Positions 1 to 7,378 of a stretch of 64,000 nucleotides of DNA are shown piece by piece. A program made the translations under genes and the position numbers. The stretch's first letter is position 1. Each line of letters begins with the position of its first letter. Under the pieces are notes generated by a model. That model was not told where the DNA came from, did not search any database, and was given only the letters and a program-made list of their open reading frames with translations. The DNA is from Anaerolineaceae bacterium (GTDB lineage: Bacteria; Chloroflexota; Anaerolineae; Promineifilales; Promineifilaceae): the NCBI GenBank assembly GCA_002699125.1, contig PABI01000115.1:19145-83144 (forward strand), in the 5' to 3' direction.

Positions 1-1
1 G

Positions 2-262
2 CCCCGCTTTGGCGTCGAGTTCTCGGCGGCGGCTGATTGGGCTATGGCCCACGCCGCCGAATTTAAACCGCCGCTGCTTATGATTCATGGCGACAGCGAC
101 AACATCGTTAACGTCTCGGCCAGCCGCAACTTTTTTGCCCAAGTGCCGCACGATGACAAAAAGCTCATCGTGTACGAAGGCGGCGTGCACGAATCGCACA
201 ACGATATCCACTGCGATCAGGCCATTGCCGACATCGAACAATGGCTGGAAGCGCATCTATAA
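2..262 (+). CDS. alpha/beta hydrolase, C-terminal part (cut by window edge)
   Basis: The reading frame is open from base 2 to a TAA at 260-262, and no start lies inside the window, so this is the 3' part of a longer gene. The protein end holds a strand followed by MIHGDSDNIV, which fits the acid-residue region of an alpha/beta hydrolase, and YEGGVHESHND, which fits the catalytic histidine near the C-terminus. The nucleophile elbow would lie upstream, outside the window. The layout resembles monoacylglycerol-lipase or serine-aminopeptidase S33 hydrolases. Substrate is unknown. The gene is followed by a structured repeat and then folB on the same strand. Confidence 0.75.
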   Translation, partial: PRFGVEFSAAADWAMAHAAEFKPPLLMIHGDSDNIVNVSASRNFFAQVPHDDKKLIVYEGGVHESHNDIHCDQAIADIEQWLEAHL

Positions 263-265
263 ACC

Positions 266-335
266 GTGTCATGCCCGTGAAAACGGGCATCCATTTTGCC
301 AAACGCATGGATTCCCGCCTGCGCGGGAATGACAC
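266..335. repeat. REP-like intergenic element with nested hairpins
   Basis: Outer arms GTGTCAT (266-272) and ATGACAC (329-335) enclose two smaller hairpins, one built on TGCCCGT/ACGGGCA and one on ATTCCCGC/GCGGGAAT. The second resembles the Neisseria dRS3 type ATTCCC-N8-GGGAAT. It fills the space between the hydrolase stop and folB and could also act as a transcription barrier. Confidence 0.7.
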
Positions 336-350
336 TGAAAAGAGTAGGTT

Positions 351-713
351 ATGGACAAAATTATCATTCGCGATTTGCTGCTGCGGGGCATCATCGGCAT
401 TAATCCCGATGAGCGCGTGAAGCAGCAGGATATTCTCATCAATATGGTCATCTGGGCCGATATTCGCCAGGCGGCCGCCAGCGACGCCATCGAAGACGCC
501 GTCGATTACAAATCGATCACCAAGCGGGTGATCCAGCATGTGGAAGCGTCGTCAGATTTTTTGGTAGAGCGGCTGGTCACCGATTTGGCTCGACTGGTCA
601 TCACCGAGTTTGGCGTGGAGCGGGTGATGGTGCGCGTAGAAAAACCGGGCGCGCTGCGCTTTGCCGAGTCGGTGGGCATCGAAATTGAGCGCACCCGCGC
701 CGATTTTGGGTAG
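351..713 (+). CDS. folB: dihydroneopterin aldolase
   Basis: A 120-aa protein of normal length for FolB, which cleaves 7,8-dihydroneopterin to 6-hydroxymethyl-dihydropterin and glycolaldehyde in folate synthesis. Seen: the N-terminal strand IIIRDLLLRGIIGINPDE, the DYKSI segment near residue 70, and a C-terminal KPGALRFAESVGIEIER, where the family keeps the Lys-Pro pair of the active site. The ATG is preceded by AGAGTAGG. The next gene downstream is folK, the following enzyme in the pathway, 33 bp away. Confidence 0.92.
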   Translation: MDKIIIRDLLLRGIIGINPDERVKQQDILINMVIWADIRQAAASDAIEDAVDYKSITKRVIQHVEASSDFLVERLVTDLARLVITEFGVERVMVRVEKPGALRFAESVGIEIERTRADFG

Positions 714-736
714 GGACAAGGCGCGCCTTGTCCCTA
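711..736. repeat. perfect 26-bp palindrome overlapping the folB stop
   Basis: Arms TAGGGACAAGGC (711-722) and GCCTTGTCCCTA (725-736) flank a GC centre, giving a perfect 26-bp palindrome. It begins with the TAG stop of folB and ends ten bases before folK. It may be a mobile palindromic unit or a translation/transcription spacer. No poly-T follows, so it is not a classical terminator. Confidence 0.8.
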
Positions 737-746
737 CAATGCAAAC

Positions 747-1265
747 ATGCCAAACCAAGTTGTCATTGCGCTGGGGTCGAATATTGAGAAGGAACGGAAT
801 TTGCCGCGGGCGATTGAACTGCTGCGGCAGATGTGTATAGTTACGGCCGTTTCCCCCATCTACGAAACAGAACCGGTCGGCCTATTAAACCAGCCCCGCT
901 TTTGGAATGCGGCCGTTCTCATCCAAACCGATCTCACCGCCGGCCAAATCAAGCAGCAAATCATCGGCACCATCGAAACAAAGCTGAAGCGGGTGCGCCA
1001 GGCGGATAAAAATGCACCGCGCACCATTGATGCCGACATTGTGCTGTTTAACAACGCGGTGTTTGCGTATGATGGTGGCGACGGCCGTTCCCGCCCCATC
1101 CCCGATCCCGATTTAAGCAAATTTGCCCACGTCGCCGTGCCCGTGGCCGACTTGCTGCCCGATTTCCCTCATCCTAAAACCGGGGAGTTGCTGGGAGAAT
1201 TGGCGAAACGGATGTTGGATGAGGTGGTGAGGGAGTACGGTCGTTCCCCTCTCACCAAAGTCTAG
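747..1265 (+). CDS. folK: 2-amino-4-hydroxy-6-hydroxymethyldihydropteridine diphosphokinase
   Basis: A 172-aa HPPK that transfers pyrophosphate from ATP to 6-hydroxymethyl-dihydropterin. Seen: N-terminal VVIALGSNI, the SPIYETEPVG segment near residue 40, the QPRFWNAAV segment, and the family signature APRTIDADIVLF with the two metal-binding aspartates. The C-terminus carries the usual HP...ELLGEL tail. The gene lies directly behind folB on the same strand, probably co-transcribed. No clear Shine-Dalgarno sequence lies before the ATG, so translation may be coupled across the palindrome. Confidence 0.93.
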   Translation: MPNQVVIALGSNIEKERNLPRAIELLRQMCIVTAVSPIYETEPVGLLNQPRFWNAAVLIQTDLTAGQIKQQIIGTIETKLKRVRQADKNAPRTIDADIVLFNNAVFAYDGGDGRSRPIPDPDLSKFAHVAVPVADLLPDFPHPKTGELLGELAKRMLDEVVREYGRSPLTKV

Positions 1266-1273
1266 TCACCTTG

Positions 1274-2044
1274 TCACCCATATAAAGTCAAACTCACCGG
1301 GCAGTGATCCGACCCCAGTACATCGGCGTGAATGGTGGCTTCGGCGATGCGGGGGGCTAAGTCGGGGCTGGTGAAGAAGTAGTCCAGCCGCCAGCCCACG
1401 TTACGCTGGCGTGCCCCGCCAATGTAGGTCCACCAGGAATAAGCACCGGTTTGCTCCGGGTAAAGGTGGCGGAAGCTGTCGATGTAGCCCTGGTCCACGA
1501 TTTCATCCAGCCAGGCACACTCTTCGGGCAAAAAGCCGGTGGTTTTGCGATTTTGTTTCGGCCGTGCCAGATCAATCTCTTTGTGCGCCGTGTTCACATC
1601 CCCGCAAAAAATGACCGATTTGCCGGAGGCGATCAGCTCATTGCAGAAATCCAGAAACGCCGCTTTGTAGGCCATCTTAAACGGCACGCGGCTGTGGTCG
1701 CGGCTGCCGTTGGGGAAGTAGGCACCGATGAAGACAAAATCATCATACTCGGCGACGATGGTGCGGCCTTCACGGTCGTATTCCTCAATGCCCAGGCCAA
1801 TTTGCACGGCGTTTGGCTCCGTTTTGCTGTAAAGGGCCACGCCACTGTACCCTTTTTTCTCGGCCCAGGCCCAGTAGGTGTGGTAGCCATCTGGCAGGCG
1901 CAGTTCCAGTGGAAGCTGGTCGGGGTGGCATTTGGTTTCTTGCAGGCTCAGGACATCTGGCTGGGTTTGGTGCAGCCAATCCAGAAACCCTTTTTTGTGA
2001 GCGGCCCGCAGGCCATTGACGTTCCAGGAGTAAAGTGTTGTCAT
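1274..2044 (-). CDS. xthA: exodeoxyribonuclease III / AP endonuclease
   Basis: A 256-aa member of the endonuclease/exonuclease/phosphatase family acting on abasic sites and 3' ends in DNA repair. Seen: the start SWNVNGLRAA with the metal-ligand Asn, LQETK with the catalytic Glu near residue 36, FCGDVNTAHKEIDL with the Asp-Asn pair, and the terminal GSDHCPV with the catalytic Asp-His. Length is that of bacterial XthA/ExoA. It converges on folK with only 8 bp between the stops. Confidence 0.94.
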   Translation of the reverse strand: MTTLYSWNVNGLRAAHKKGFLDWLHQTQPDVLSLQETKCHPDQLPLELRLPDGYHTYWAWAEKKGYSGVALYSKTEPNAVQIGLGIEEYDREGRTIVAEYDDFVFIGAYFPNGSRDHSRVPFKMAYKAAFLDFCNELIASGKSVIFCGDVNTAHKEIDLARPKQNRKTTGFLPEECAWLDEIVDQGYIDSFRHLYPEQTGAYSWWTYIGGARQRNVGWRLDYFFTSPDLAPRIAEATIHADVLGSDHCPVSLTLYG

Positions 2045-2085
2045 GCAGCCATTGTACCGGTTTTGGCAACCGTGATCATCTGAAT

Positions 2086-2200
2086 TGTCATTCTAAATGA
2101 AGCGCAGCGAAATGAAGAATTCTACCGGAGGTGTTTTTGTCAAAACCTTGCCCGCAGTGGATGAACTCCTTAGGGATGCTTCGCTTTGCTCAGCATGACA
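2086..2200. repeat. imperfect inverted repeat of the TGTCATTCT...ATGACA family
   Basis: The element starts with TGTCATTCTAAATGAAGC and ends with CTTTGCTCAGCATGACA, with imperfect complementarity between. A related copy sits at 63880-63979. This is a short non-coding repeat in the xthA upstream region; no gene overlaps it. Confidence 0.65.
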
Positions 2201-2211
2201 GGGGAGGATTT

Positions 2212-2817
2212 TTAGGCGAGAACGGCTTGTTTGAAGTGTTGCAAGCCGCGCTGGTGGGCGGATTTTTGTTTGGTGCGCATGAAGCTGTAATTGCGTGCCG
2301 GTTCCTCGGGGACAGGCCGGGAAATTGCTTTGACAGTGAGAATCAGTTCGTTGTCGCTGCGCCACTCCAGGCAGGCGGACCATTCACCTTGCTCGACGTG
2401 GAGGCCCACGGTGACGTACGTGAGGCCGTAGCGGCGCGGTTCGGTGATAACCTGACGCACTTCGTTCATGGTGATGACATCGACAATCGGTTTGCCAAAG
2501 AGGGTAAAGAGGTGAATGCGCTGCACGATGCGGTCGCCAACCTGGGCCCAGCGGTTCCACAGGCTGAAGTCGCTGGTGTGGTTGAGCACATCGTGGGGAT
2601 AAAACTGGTAGCGCATGAGGAGGTCTGAGGCTTTGCGGAAGAGACGGCCGTCTTCATCCACCCCCAATGAAAGTTCATACACGTCCTCATGCCAACTCTC
2701 GTCAAGCGGCTGCCCCGGTTTATAAGACAGCGGCGTTTTATTCCAGACGTCCAGATATTTTACGTCGCAGCAGCCATCGTCGAACCAATCTAATTTTGCA
2801 GTGGTGAAAAGTTTCAT
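2212..2817 (-). CDS. DUF1990-like protein
   Basis: About 201 aa from the ATG at 2817, chosen because AGAGG lies 7 bases upstream; a longer open frame to 2856 lacks a ribosome site. The second half matches my memory of the DUF1990 (YndH-like) family: YQFYPHDVL, a GDRIVQRI segment, EPRRYGLTYVTV, then an acidic strand and KAISRPV. The function of the family is not established. The protein has no signal peptide or membrane segment. The assignment rests on pattern memory. Confidence 0.7.
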   Translation of the reverse strand: MKLFTTAKLDWFDDGCCDVKYLDVWNKTPLSYKPGQPLDESWHEDVYELSLGVDEDGRLFRKASDLLMRYQFYPHDVLNHTSDFSLWNRWAQVGDRIVQRIHLFTLFGKPIVDVITMNEVRQVITEPRRYGLTYVTVGLHVEQGEWSACLEWRSDNELILTVKAISRPVPEEPARNYSFMRTKQKSAHQRGLQHFKQAVLA

Positions 2818-2856
2818 CAGGTGCCTCTGTCTTACGTATGGCAGGTATGTGGGCAA

Positions 2857-3069
2857 GCGTTGGTCCGTAAATTATAGACAATCTGCCTAAAAAGAACTGC
2901 TGCTCTTTAGTCCTATTCTAACAAGTGAGAAATTCCGCAACAACCACAGAATGCGGCCAACGTCTGACAAAAGTTATTACAAACGGCCGTAATAGAGTGA
3001 AAGATGAGTGAATTTTTTTAGGACCCTTGTTTAATTGGCGATCATGCGGCACGGTGTTAAGGTTGATCT
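2857..3069. other. intergenic region, divergent promoters expected
   Basis: About 210 bp between the DUF1990 gene and a divergent hydrolase. It is locally AT-rich and contains one ACGGCCGT palindrome near 2983. I see no hairpin or gene in it; promoters for both flanking genes should lie here but none is clear enough to call. Confidence 0.4.
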
Positions 3070-3987
3070 ATGTTTTCACTCAACTTAAATTTGCGACAAA
3101 CCATGGTGCAGCAGATTGACAAGGCGGTGCTGTTCGGCCTGAACTATCGCGTGCCAGATTCATTAGAAAACAGCGTGGCAGAGGCGCCCTCCTTTGAAGA
3201 TGTGCTGGCGCAAACCACAGTGGATATGCGGAAAACGGCCGTATACCATCTCACTGCTCCCGGAGAACACGCGATTACCTTGCAAACGCCGCATGGCGAA
3301 ATCGTGTGTCGGGTGCAGGTACGCCCGGCGGTTGTTCCAGAAGCCCCGCTGCTGCTGTTTCATCATGGCTTTAACGAGTATCCCTATACCAATACCTGGC
3401 GTCGGCTGTTCCCCGCGGCCGTGCCGCTGCCGGTGCATACCGTTTGTGTTCAGGCACCGTTTCATGACAACTGGCAAGACCCTACGCAGATAGGGTTTGC
3501 TTCCGTGCAAAACGTTTACCAGATTTTTGCCGGCTCGCTGCGGATTATGGAGTTGGTGCAGCGCCAGTTTGAGGCCGAAGGCGCTGCTTACACGGTGGCT
3601 TCTGGTGTGAGTTGGGGGGGCATTACCAGCTTGTTGTACGAGGGGCTGCTGCAACAGACGCGTGCCGTCATTCCCATGTTATCTTCGCCTAACCTGGCCC
3701 AGGTCATCTGGGACATTTCCGATTTGTTTAACCGGCCTATGCAGCTAACGCAGGCAGAACTGCACCAATATTTAGACTTTACGGCTTATTGTGAACAATG
3801 TGCTGCGGACCGCGTATTTCCGCTCTTAGGTGAGGATGATCTTTTCTTTCGGCTGGAAAATCATGCGGAGTTGTTTGCGGAACGGCCGTTGGTCACTATT
3901 CCTGCCGGACACATTTCTGCCATGTGGCAAAGTGCCCCCATGCGCGATCATATCCTCAATACTTTGGCCCAATTGCCTGCGATGTAA
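3070..3987 (+). CDS. alpha/beta hydrolase
   Basis: A 305-aa soluble alpha/beta hydrolase. Seen: LLLFHHGFNEYPY near residue 97 (strand followed by the oxyanion-hole His-Gly), SGVSWGGITS near residue 180 (nucleophile elbow G-x-S-x-G-G), and a late TIPAGHISAM with the probable catalytic histidine. The acid is probably in the DRVFPLLGEDD stretch. Substrate is unknown; similar proteins are annotated as dienelactone-hydrolase-like or acyl esterases. It is followed by a strong terminator, so it is probably monocistronic. It is not obviously related to the truncated hydrolase at the window start. Confidence 0.8.
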   Translation: MFSLNLNLRQTMVQQIDKAVLFGLNYRVPDSLENSVAEAPSFEDVLAQTTVDMRKTAVYHLTAPGEHAITLQTPHGEIVCRVQVRPAVVPEAPLLLFHHGFNEYPYTNTWRRLFPAAVPLPVHTVCVQAPFHDNWQDPTQIGFASVQNVYQIFAGSLRIMELVQRQFEAEGAAYTVASGVSWGGITSLLYEGLLQQTRAVIPMLSSPNLAQVIWDISDLFNRPMQLTQAELHQYLDFTAYCEQCAADRVFPLLGEDDLFFRLENHAELFAERPLVTIPAGHISAMWQSAPMRDHILNTLAQLPAM

Positions 3988-4033
3988 ATTCAACGCAGCG
4001 GCTGTTACAAAACTGTTAGACTGCTGTTAGGGA

Positions 4034-4059
4034 CCTGGCCGATACTGGCCAGGTTTTTT
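4034..4059 (+). terminator. intrinsic terminator after the hydrolase
   Basis: Stem CCTGGCC (4034-4040) with GGCCAGG (4047-4053), a 6-base loop and six T directly after. It is a textbook rho-independent terminator, 47 bp past the hydrolase stop. Confidence 0.9.
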
Positions 4060-4179
4060 GTTTATCCTGCCGTTTTCGAGCTGGCTGCGTAGCATTCACT
4101 TATGAACCTTTTAACTTTATCTCAGGTTTGGCTTAAGTTAGAAAGGTATTCTCATAATCAGAAGTCGCCAAAAGAAGTG

Positions 4180-4262
4180 TTCGACCCCGGTTCTCCCTCC
4201 TGGCCGGGGTCGAACGCTTTTTGGGGGCGTGATCGGATTTTCTGGTCACGCCCTTTTTTCTT
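4180..4262 (+). terminator. two tandem hairpins, the second a strong terminator
   Basis: Hairpin 1: TTCGACCCCGG (4180-4190) pairs with CCGGGGTCGAA (4204-4214), followed by CGCTTTTT. Hairpin 2: GGGCGTGA (4225-4232) pairs with TCACGCCC (4246-4253), followed by TTTTTTCTTTTT. Both read on the plus strand although no recognisable plus-strand gene precedes them after the terminator at 4034-4059, so they may end a small RNA starting near 4090. The second stem overlaps the stop of alr on the other strand. Confidence 0.75.
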
Positions 4263-5418
4263 TTTCTGTGAGGTACAGTCGTGAGACACGTGTGTTGATG
4301 TTTGTCAGCACCTCGTAGGGAATTGTCCCTGCCCAGGCGGCCAGCTCTTCGCAGGTAATCGATACTGCACCATCATCACTTTCTCCCAGCAAAACGACCT
4401 CGTCATTGTTGTAGGCGCTGTCCCACTCAATGTTGACCATCAGCTGGTCCATGCAAATACGGCCGATTACCGGGTACCGTTTCCCCCGAATGATCACCTG
4501 TGCCTGCCCCGACATGCGCCGGAAGTAGCCGTCGCCGTAGCCGACGGGCACGGTGACCACCCGCACCATGTGGTCGCTTTGCCAGGTGGAACCGTAGCTT
4601 ACCGGATGATCGGGCAGGACCACCTTGAAGTACACTACGCGCGATTTCCAACTGAGCACCGGGCGCACGGCAATGGTTCGGGCCACGTCATCGGCAGGGT
4701 AGACGCCATAGAGCAAAATGCCGGCGCGCACCATGTCAAAGTGGCTGCCGGGCAGCTGCAAGATCGCCCCGGAGTTGGCCATGTGGCGCAGCGGCGGCGG
4801 GGGCAGCCCCCGCTGTTCATAAAAGGAGAGGACCTGGTTGAAGCGGTCGAGTTGCGTTTGGGCGGATTGGAGTACGGCCGTATCTGCATTGGCAAAATGA
4901 GAATAAATCCCCTCCACCAAACAATGGTTACATTTTAGCGTCGCCTCCAGCAGGGAATCGGCATTGTAATAATGCACCCCGATGCGCTCCATCCCCGTGT
5001 CGATTTTCAAATGCACCTTCGCCTGCACGCCCATCTCCGCCGCTGCTTCGTTAATTTGAGTTAACTTTTCGATAGAGGAGGCGGTGAGGGTGAGGTCGTG
5101 CTTTAAAAAGAGCGGCACCTGGTTGCCGATGATGCCGCCCAGCACCAGAATTGGCGCGGTGATGCCCGCCTCGCGCAGCAAAATGCCTTCTTCCAAAAAG
5201 GCCACGCCCAAATAAGGCGCGCCCAGCGAGACGACATGCCGGGCCACTTCCACCAGGCCGTGCCCGTAGGCGTTGGCCTTAAGAATGGGCATCACCGTGG
5301 CTGGAGCCACCGCCTGTGCAATCGCCTGGTAATTTTCCGTCAGGCGGGTCAAATTCACTTCAATGTAGGTGGGGCGGACAATACCGTTGTTGCTAATCGT
5401 CGGTTCGTTAAATGACAT
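4246..5418 (-). CDS. alr: alanine racemase
   Basis: A 390-aa PLP enzyme interconverting L- and D-alanine for peptidoglycan. Seen: the PLP-lysine motif LKANAYGHG near residue 47, the HLKIDTGMERIG strand of the TIM barrel, the HMANSGAIL segment, the C-terminal-domain YGSTW, VPVGYGDGYFR with the catalytic tyrosine, and GRICMDQ. Length and order fit the family. It is a single gene with convergent and divergent neighbours. D-alanine synthesis implies a peptidoglycan wall. Confidence 0.95.
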   Translation of the reverse strand: MSFNEPTISNNGIVRPTYIEVNLTRLTENYQAIAQAVAPATVMPILKANAYGHGLVEVARHVVSLGAPYLGVAFLEEGILLREAGITAPILVLGGIIGNQVPLFLKHDLTLTASSIEKLTQINEAAAEMGVQAKVHLKIDTGMERIGVHYYNADSLLEATLKCNHCLVEGIYSHFANADTAVLQSAQTQLDRFNQVLSFYEQRGLPPPPLRHMANSGAILQLPGSHFDMVRAGILLYGVYPADDVARTIAVRPVLSWKSRVVYFKVVLPDHPVSYGSTWQSDHMVRVVTVPVGYGDGYFRRMSGQAQVIIRGKRYPVIGRICMDQLMVNIEWDSAYNNDEVVLLGESDDGAVSITCEELAAWAGTIPYEVLTNINTRVSRLYLTEKEKRA

Positions 5419-5560
5419 GCCCCGATTTTACCCAAGCCAGAAAGTTTGGCGATTTTATGAATGTAGATAAGTGATGTGTGACATAACCTATGTGATGAAA
5501 ATCAGAACAACAACGCAAGTAGAAGCGATGATATAGCAGGATAAACAGAATGTCGATAAG
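5419..5560. other. short AT-rich intergenic region
   Basis: About 140 bp separating alr from the nuclease gene on the same strand. It is AT-rich and holds the alr promoter region, but no hairpin, repeat or ORF that I can support. Confidence 0.3.
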
Positions 5561-6214
5561 TTATTGGTGCTGTTGGGTTTGTGCTGCGGCTTTAAGTATT
5601 TGTTCGTGAGTGGTGATTAGAGTTTCAACAAACGGCAAACAATCCTCAGTGAAGTATTCCCGAGAAAGATTAATTCTGAACGGATCTAAGAGTTTGTGCA
5701 TCGCTTGTTCGAGTTCTAAATATTTCTGCGTTTCGTATTCACGAATCGGACGGAAACGATATGGAACGCTTGTGTTGTATAATTGATCTATTCGCTTCTT
5801 AACTGAGCCAGTGGTAATCCCGATTTTGACAATTTCTTGACCTGATTTCGTGTAAAGGTTCGTGCCGAGAACATAGAGAGTTCCAATTCCTGCTTCAAGT
5901 TTCGACAAATCTTCTGTAGCGATTTCATCCTCATCTGGATCCGAATCAGTCTGTACGCCTGCTGCCAAGCTCAATCTCATGGGTCGCTGGGTGGTGTCAG
6001 CATAAATGTCCAAAGCATTTTGTCGAGTGACGTATATTTGGGCAAGGATGGCATGATCTAAGTCTTTGTAGTGACCTTTTGCTACATTCCGCTGGTGTGC
6101 TTCAGTTCCATAGTGTTCAGGATACCGTATTTTGATTAATTCCCGGAGCTCTTGCGGGGTGAGTCCCTCAGGATTTTCCTTTAGCAACATTCGTATAGCT
6201 TCAGTAAATTTCAT
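5561..6214 (-). CDS. HARE-HTH plus GIY-YIG (T5orf172-like) nuclease
   Basis: 217 aa. Residues 1-70 look like a HARE-type winged helix (MKFTEAIRMLLKENPEGLT, then ELRELIKIRYPEHY). Residues about 105-185 fit the T5orf172/MUG113 branch of GIY-YIG nucleases: GTLYVLGTN for the GIY strand, EIVKIGITTGSVKKRI for the YIG strand and its arginine helix, and a later Glu-rich helix (LELEQAMHKLL). HARE domains are proposed in the literature to read modified DNA, so the combination suggests a DNA-modification-dependent nuclease; that is inference. Base composition is clearly lower in GC than both neighbours, which suggests recent transfer. ATG with weak GAAG upstream. Confidence 0.7.
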   Translation of the reverse strand: MKFTEAIRMLLKENPEGLTPQELRELIKIRYPEHYGTEAHQRNVAKGHYKDLDHAILAQIYVTRQNALDIYADTTQRPMRLSLAAGVQTDSDPDEDEIATEDLSKLEAGIGTLYVLGTNLYTKSGQEIVKIGITTGSVKKRIDQLYNTSVPYRFRPIREYETQKYLELEQAMHKLLDPFRINLSREYFTEDCLPFVETLITTHEQILKAAAQTQQHQ

Positions 6215-6351
6215 AAGCTTCTTCCAAATAGATCTAAATATTTCCCAACCGTCTTATTTACAGAAAAATTGCCATGAATGAAGTGCTCCAAAAGCATCTT
6301 AACATTAGTGGTATAATGATATTGCAAACGAAATTCGGCCGTTTCTCTCAA

Positions 6352-6907
6352 TCACGCCTTCCGGCGAATAAAAGTAATCGTCCCATCACCCTCTATGTAC
6401 GCTTCGCGCACCTGGCTGAGGAGTTCATCTTCGGTGTTGAGTTCCTGGCGCGTGTTGTGGGGGAGGAGACGGCCGTTCTTCCCAGCGTCGGGGATGCGGC
6501 TCGCCGTCACGATAAACGTTCATATAGGCAAACTCAACCGTTAGCACAAACAGGATATAACGATCTTGCGGCGTGTAAGCTGAGGCATGTACAGCCTGCT
6601 TGCGAATAAGGGGATCATCTGTCAATGTTGCCCGCCCACGAACGTAAAACTCACCGCCGCCACCGCTTGAATCTTCGACCGAACAATGCAGCGTGTAGCG
6701 CGGATCGCGCTGCAAATCCTTGCCTTTGGGCGAGGTGGGTTCCATAAACAAAAACAGCTGCTCGCCGATAATGGGGGTGACTGGATGCACGCGTGGACTG
6801 CCGTCAGCACGCACAGTGCCTAGATAAGCTACGCTGCTGGCAAAGCGGGCCTTGCCAAAACCGGCTAATTCTGGAGCTTGTTGAGCAAATTCTTTCCAAA
6901 TTGTCAC
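6352..6907 (-). pseudogene. PPOX-class flavin/FMN-binding protein, probably frameshifted at its C-terminus
   Basis: The main frame (6425-6907) gives 160 aa of a pyridoxamine-5'-phosphate-oxidase-like split barrel: ASSVAYLGTVRADGSPRVHP is the usual strand pair, followed by a PKGKDLQRDPRYTLH segment. After YMNVYRDGEPHPRRWEE the frame becomes low-complexity (RPSPPPQHAP) and stops at 6425. In the next frame the DNA stays open from about 6480 to a TGA at 6352-6354, encoding a credible tail (LLSQVREAYIEGDGTITF, then IRRKA). The switch point coincides with one ACGGCCGT palindrome at 6467. Either a frameshift mutation, an assembly indel or an insertion of the palindrome would explain this. The core fold is intact, so it may still function. 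Confidence 0.65.
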
Positions 6908-6919
6908 AGTTTGTGTCCT

Positions 6920-7336
6920 TTATCGATCACTTATGCCTGCTAGGGCAGGCTTTATGTCAATAATTGGCGTGCCGTCAATCGCTTCAATAGGGGCAATCTT
7001 CACACGCTGCTTCTCAATTTGCAAGACGGAAACCTGGTGCAATCCAATCGGGTTGGGGCGATCTGGCGACCGTGTGGCAAATACGCCTGTCAACGGCCGT
7101 TCAAGCTGCCCGCGCGGATGAACCTGAAGCACATCCTGCTGTGCCTGGTGCAGCCATGTCAAAATAAGCAAACTGTCACCCACACGGATGCCAGAAATAC
7201 CTGGCGCAACCTCGGACGTTAACTCCAGCCATGCTTCGTAACCGCCCTCGTCTCCTTGCATCGGAGCATCTGCCAAATCGGTTAGCTTGGAGCGAATCAC
7301 TCCGATTGGTTTAATTTCATAACTGTCGTTGGGCAT
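6920..7336 (-). CDS. trmO: tRNA (N6-threonylcarbamoyladenosine37-N6)-methyltransferase
   Basis: 138 aa of the TsaA/YaeB/VirR fold. The start YEIKPIGVIRS and the signature RSPDRPNPIGLHQVSV near residue 95, followed by AIDGTPIIDIKP, are diagnostic. TrmO methylates t6A37 in some tRNAs using S-adenosylmethionine. It lies 12 bp upstream of the PPOX gene on the same strand and may be co-transcribed with it. The length is shorter than E. coli TrmO, as in many bacteria that keep only the catalytic barrel. Confidence 0.9.
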   Translation of the reverse strand: MPNDSYEIKPIGVIRSKLTDLADAPMQGDEGGYEAWLELTSEVAPGISGIRVGDSLLILTWLHQAQQDVLQVHPRGQLERPLTGVFATRSPDRPNPIGLHQVSVLQIEKQRVKIAPIEAIDGTPIIDIKPALAGISDR

Positions 7337-7378
7337 ATCACATCCCTCATCCCTCTTGTACTGCTCACTGGTTTCTGA

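Noticed and set aside
1451..2083. Plus-strand ORF of 210 aa antisense to the exonuclease III gene
   Set aside because: It mirrors xthA, whose catalytic motifs are all on the minus strand. No ribosome site or family pattern supports it.
4102..4284. Plus-strand ORF of 60 aa before alr
   Set aside because: It runs through two terminator hairpins and ends inside alr on the other strand. More likely non-coding RNA, if transcribed.
6274..6609. Plus-strand ORF of 111 aa
   Set aside because: It spans the 3' part of the PPOX gene on the other strand and has no recognisable fold.
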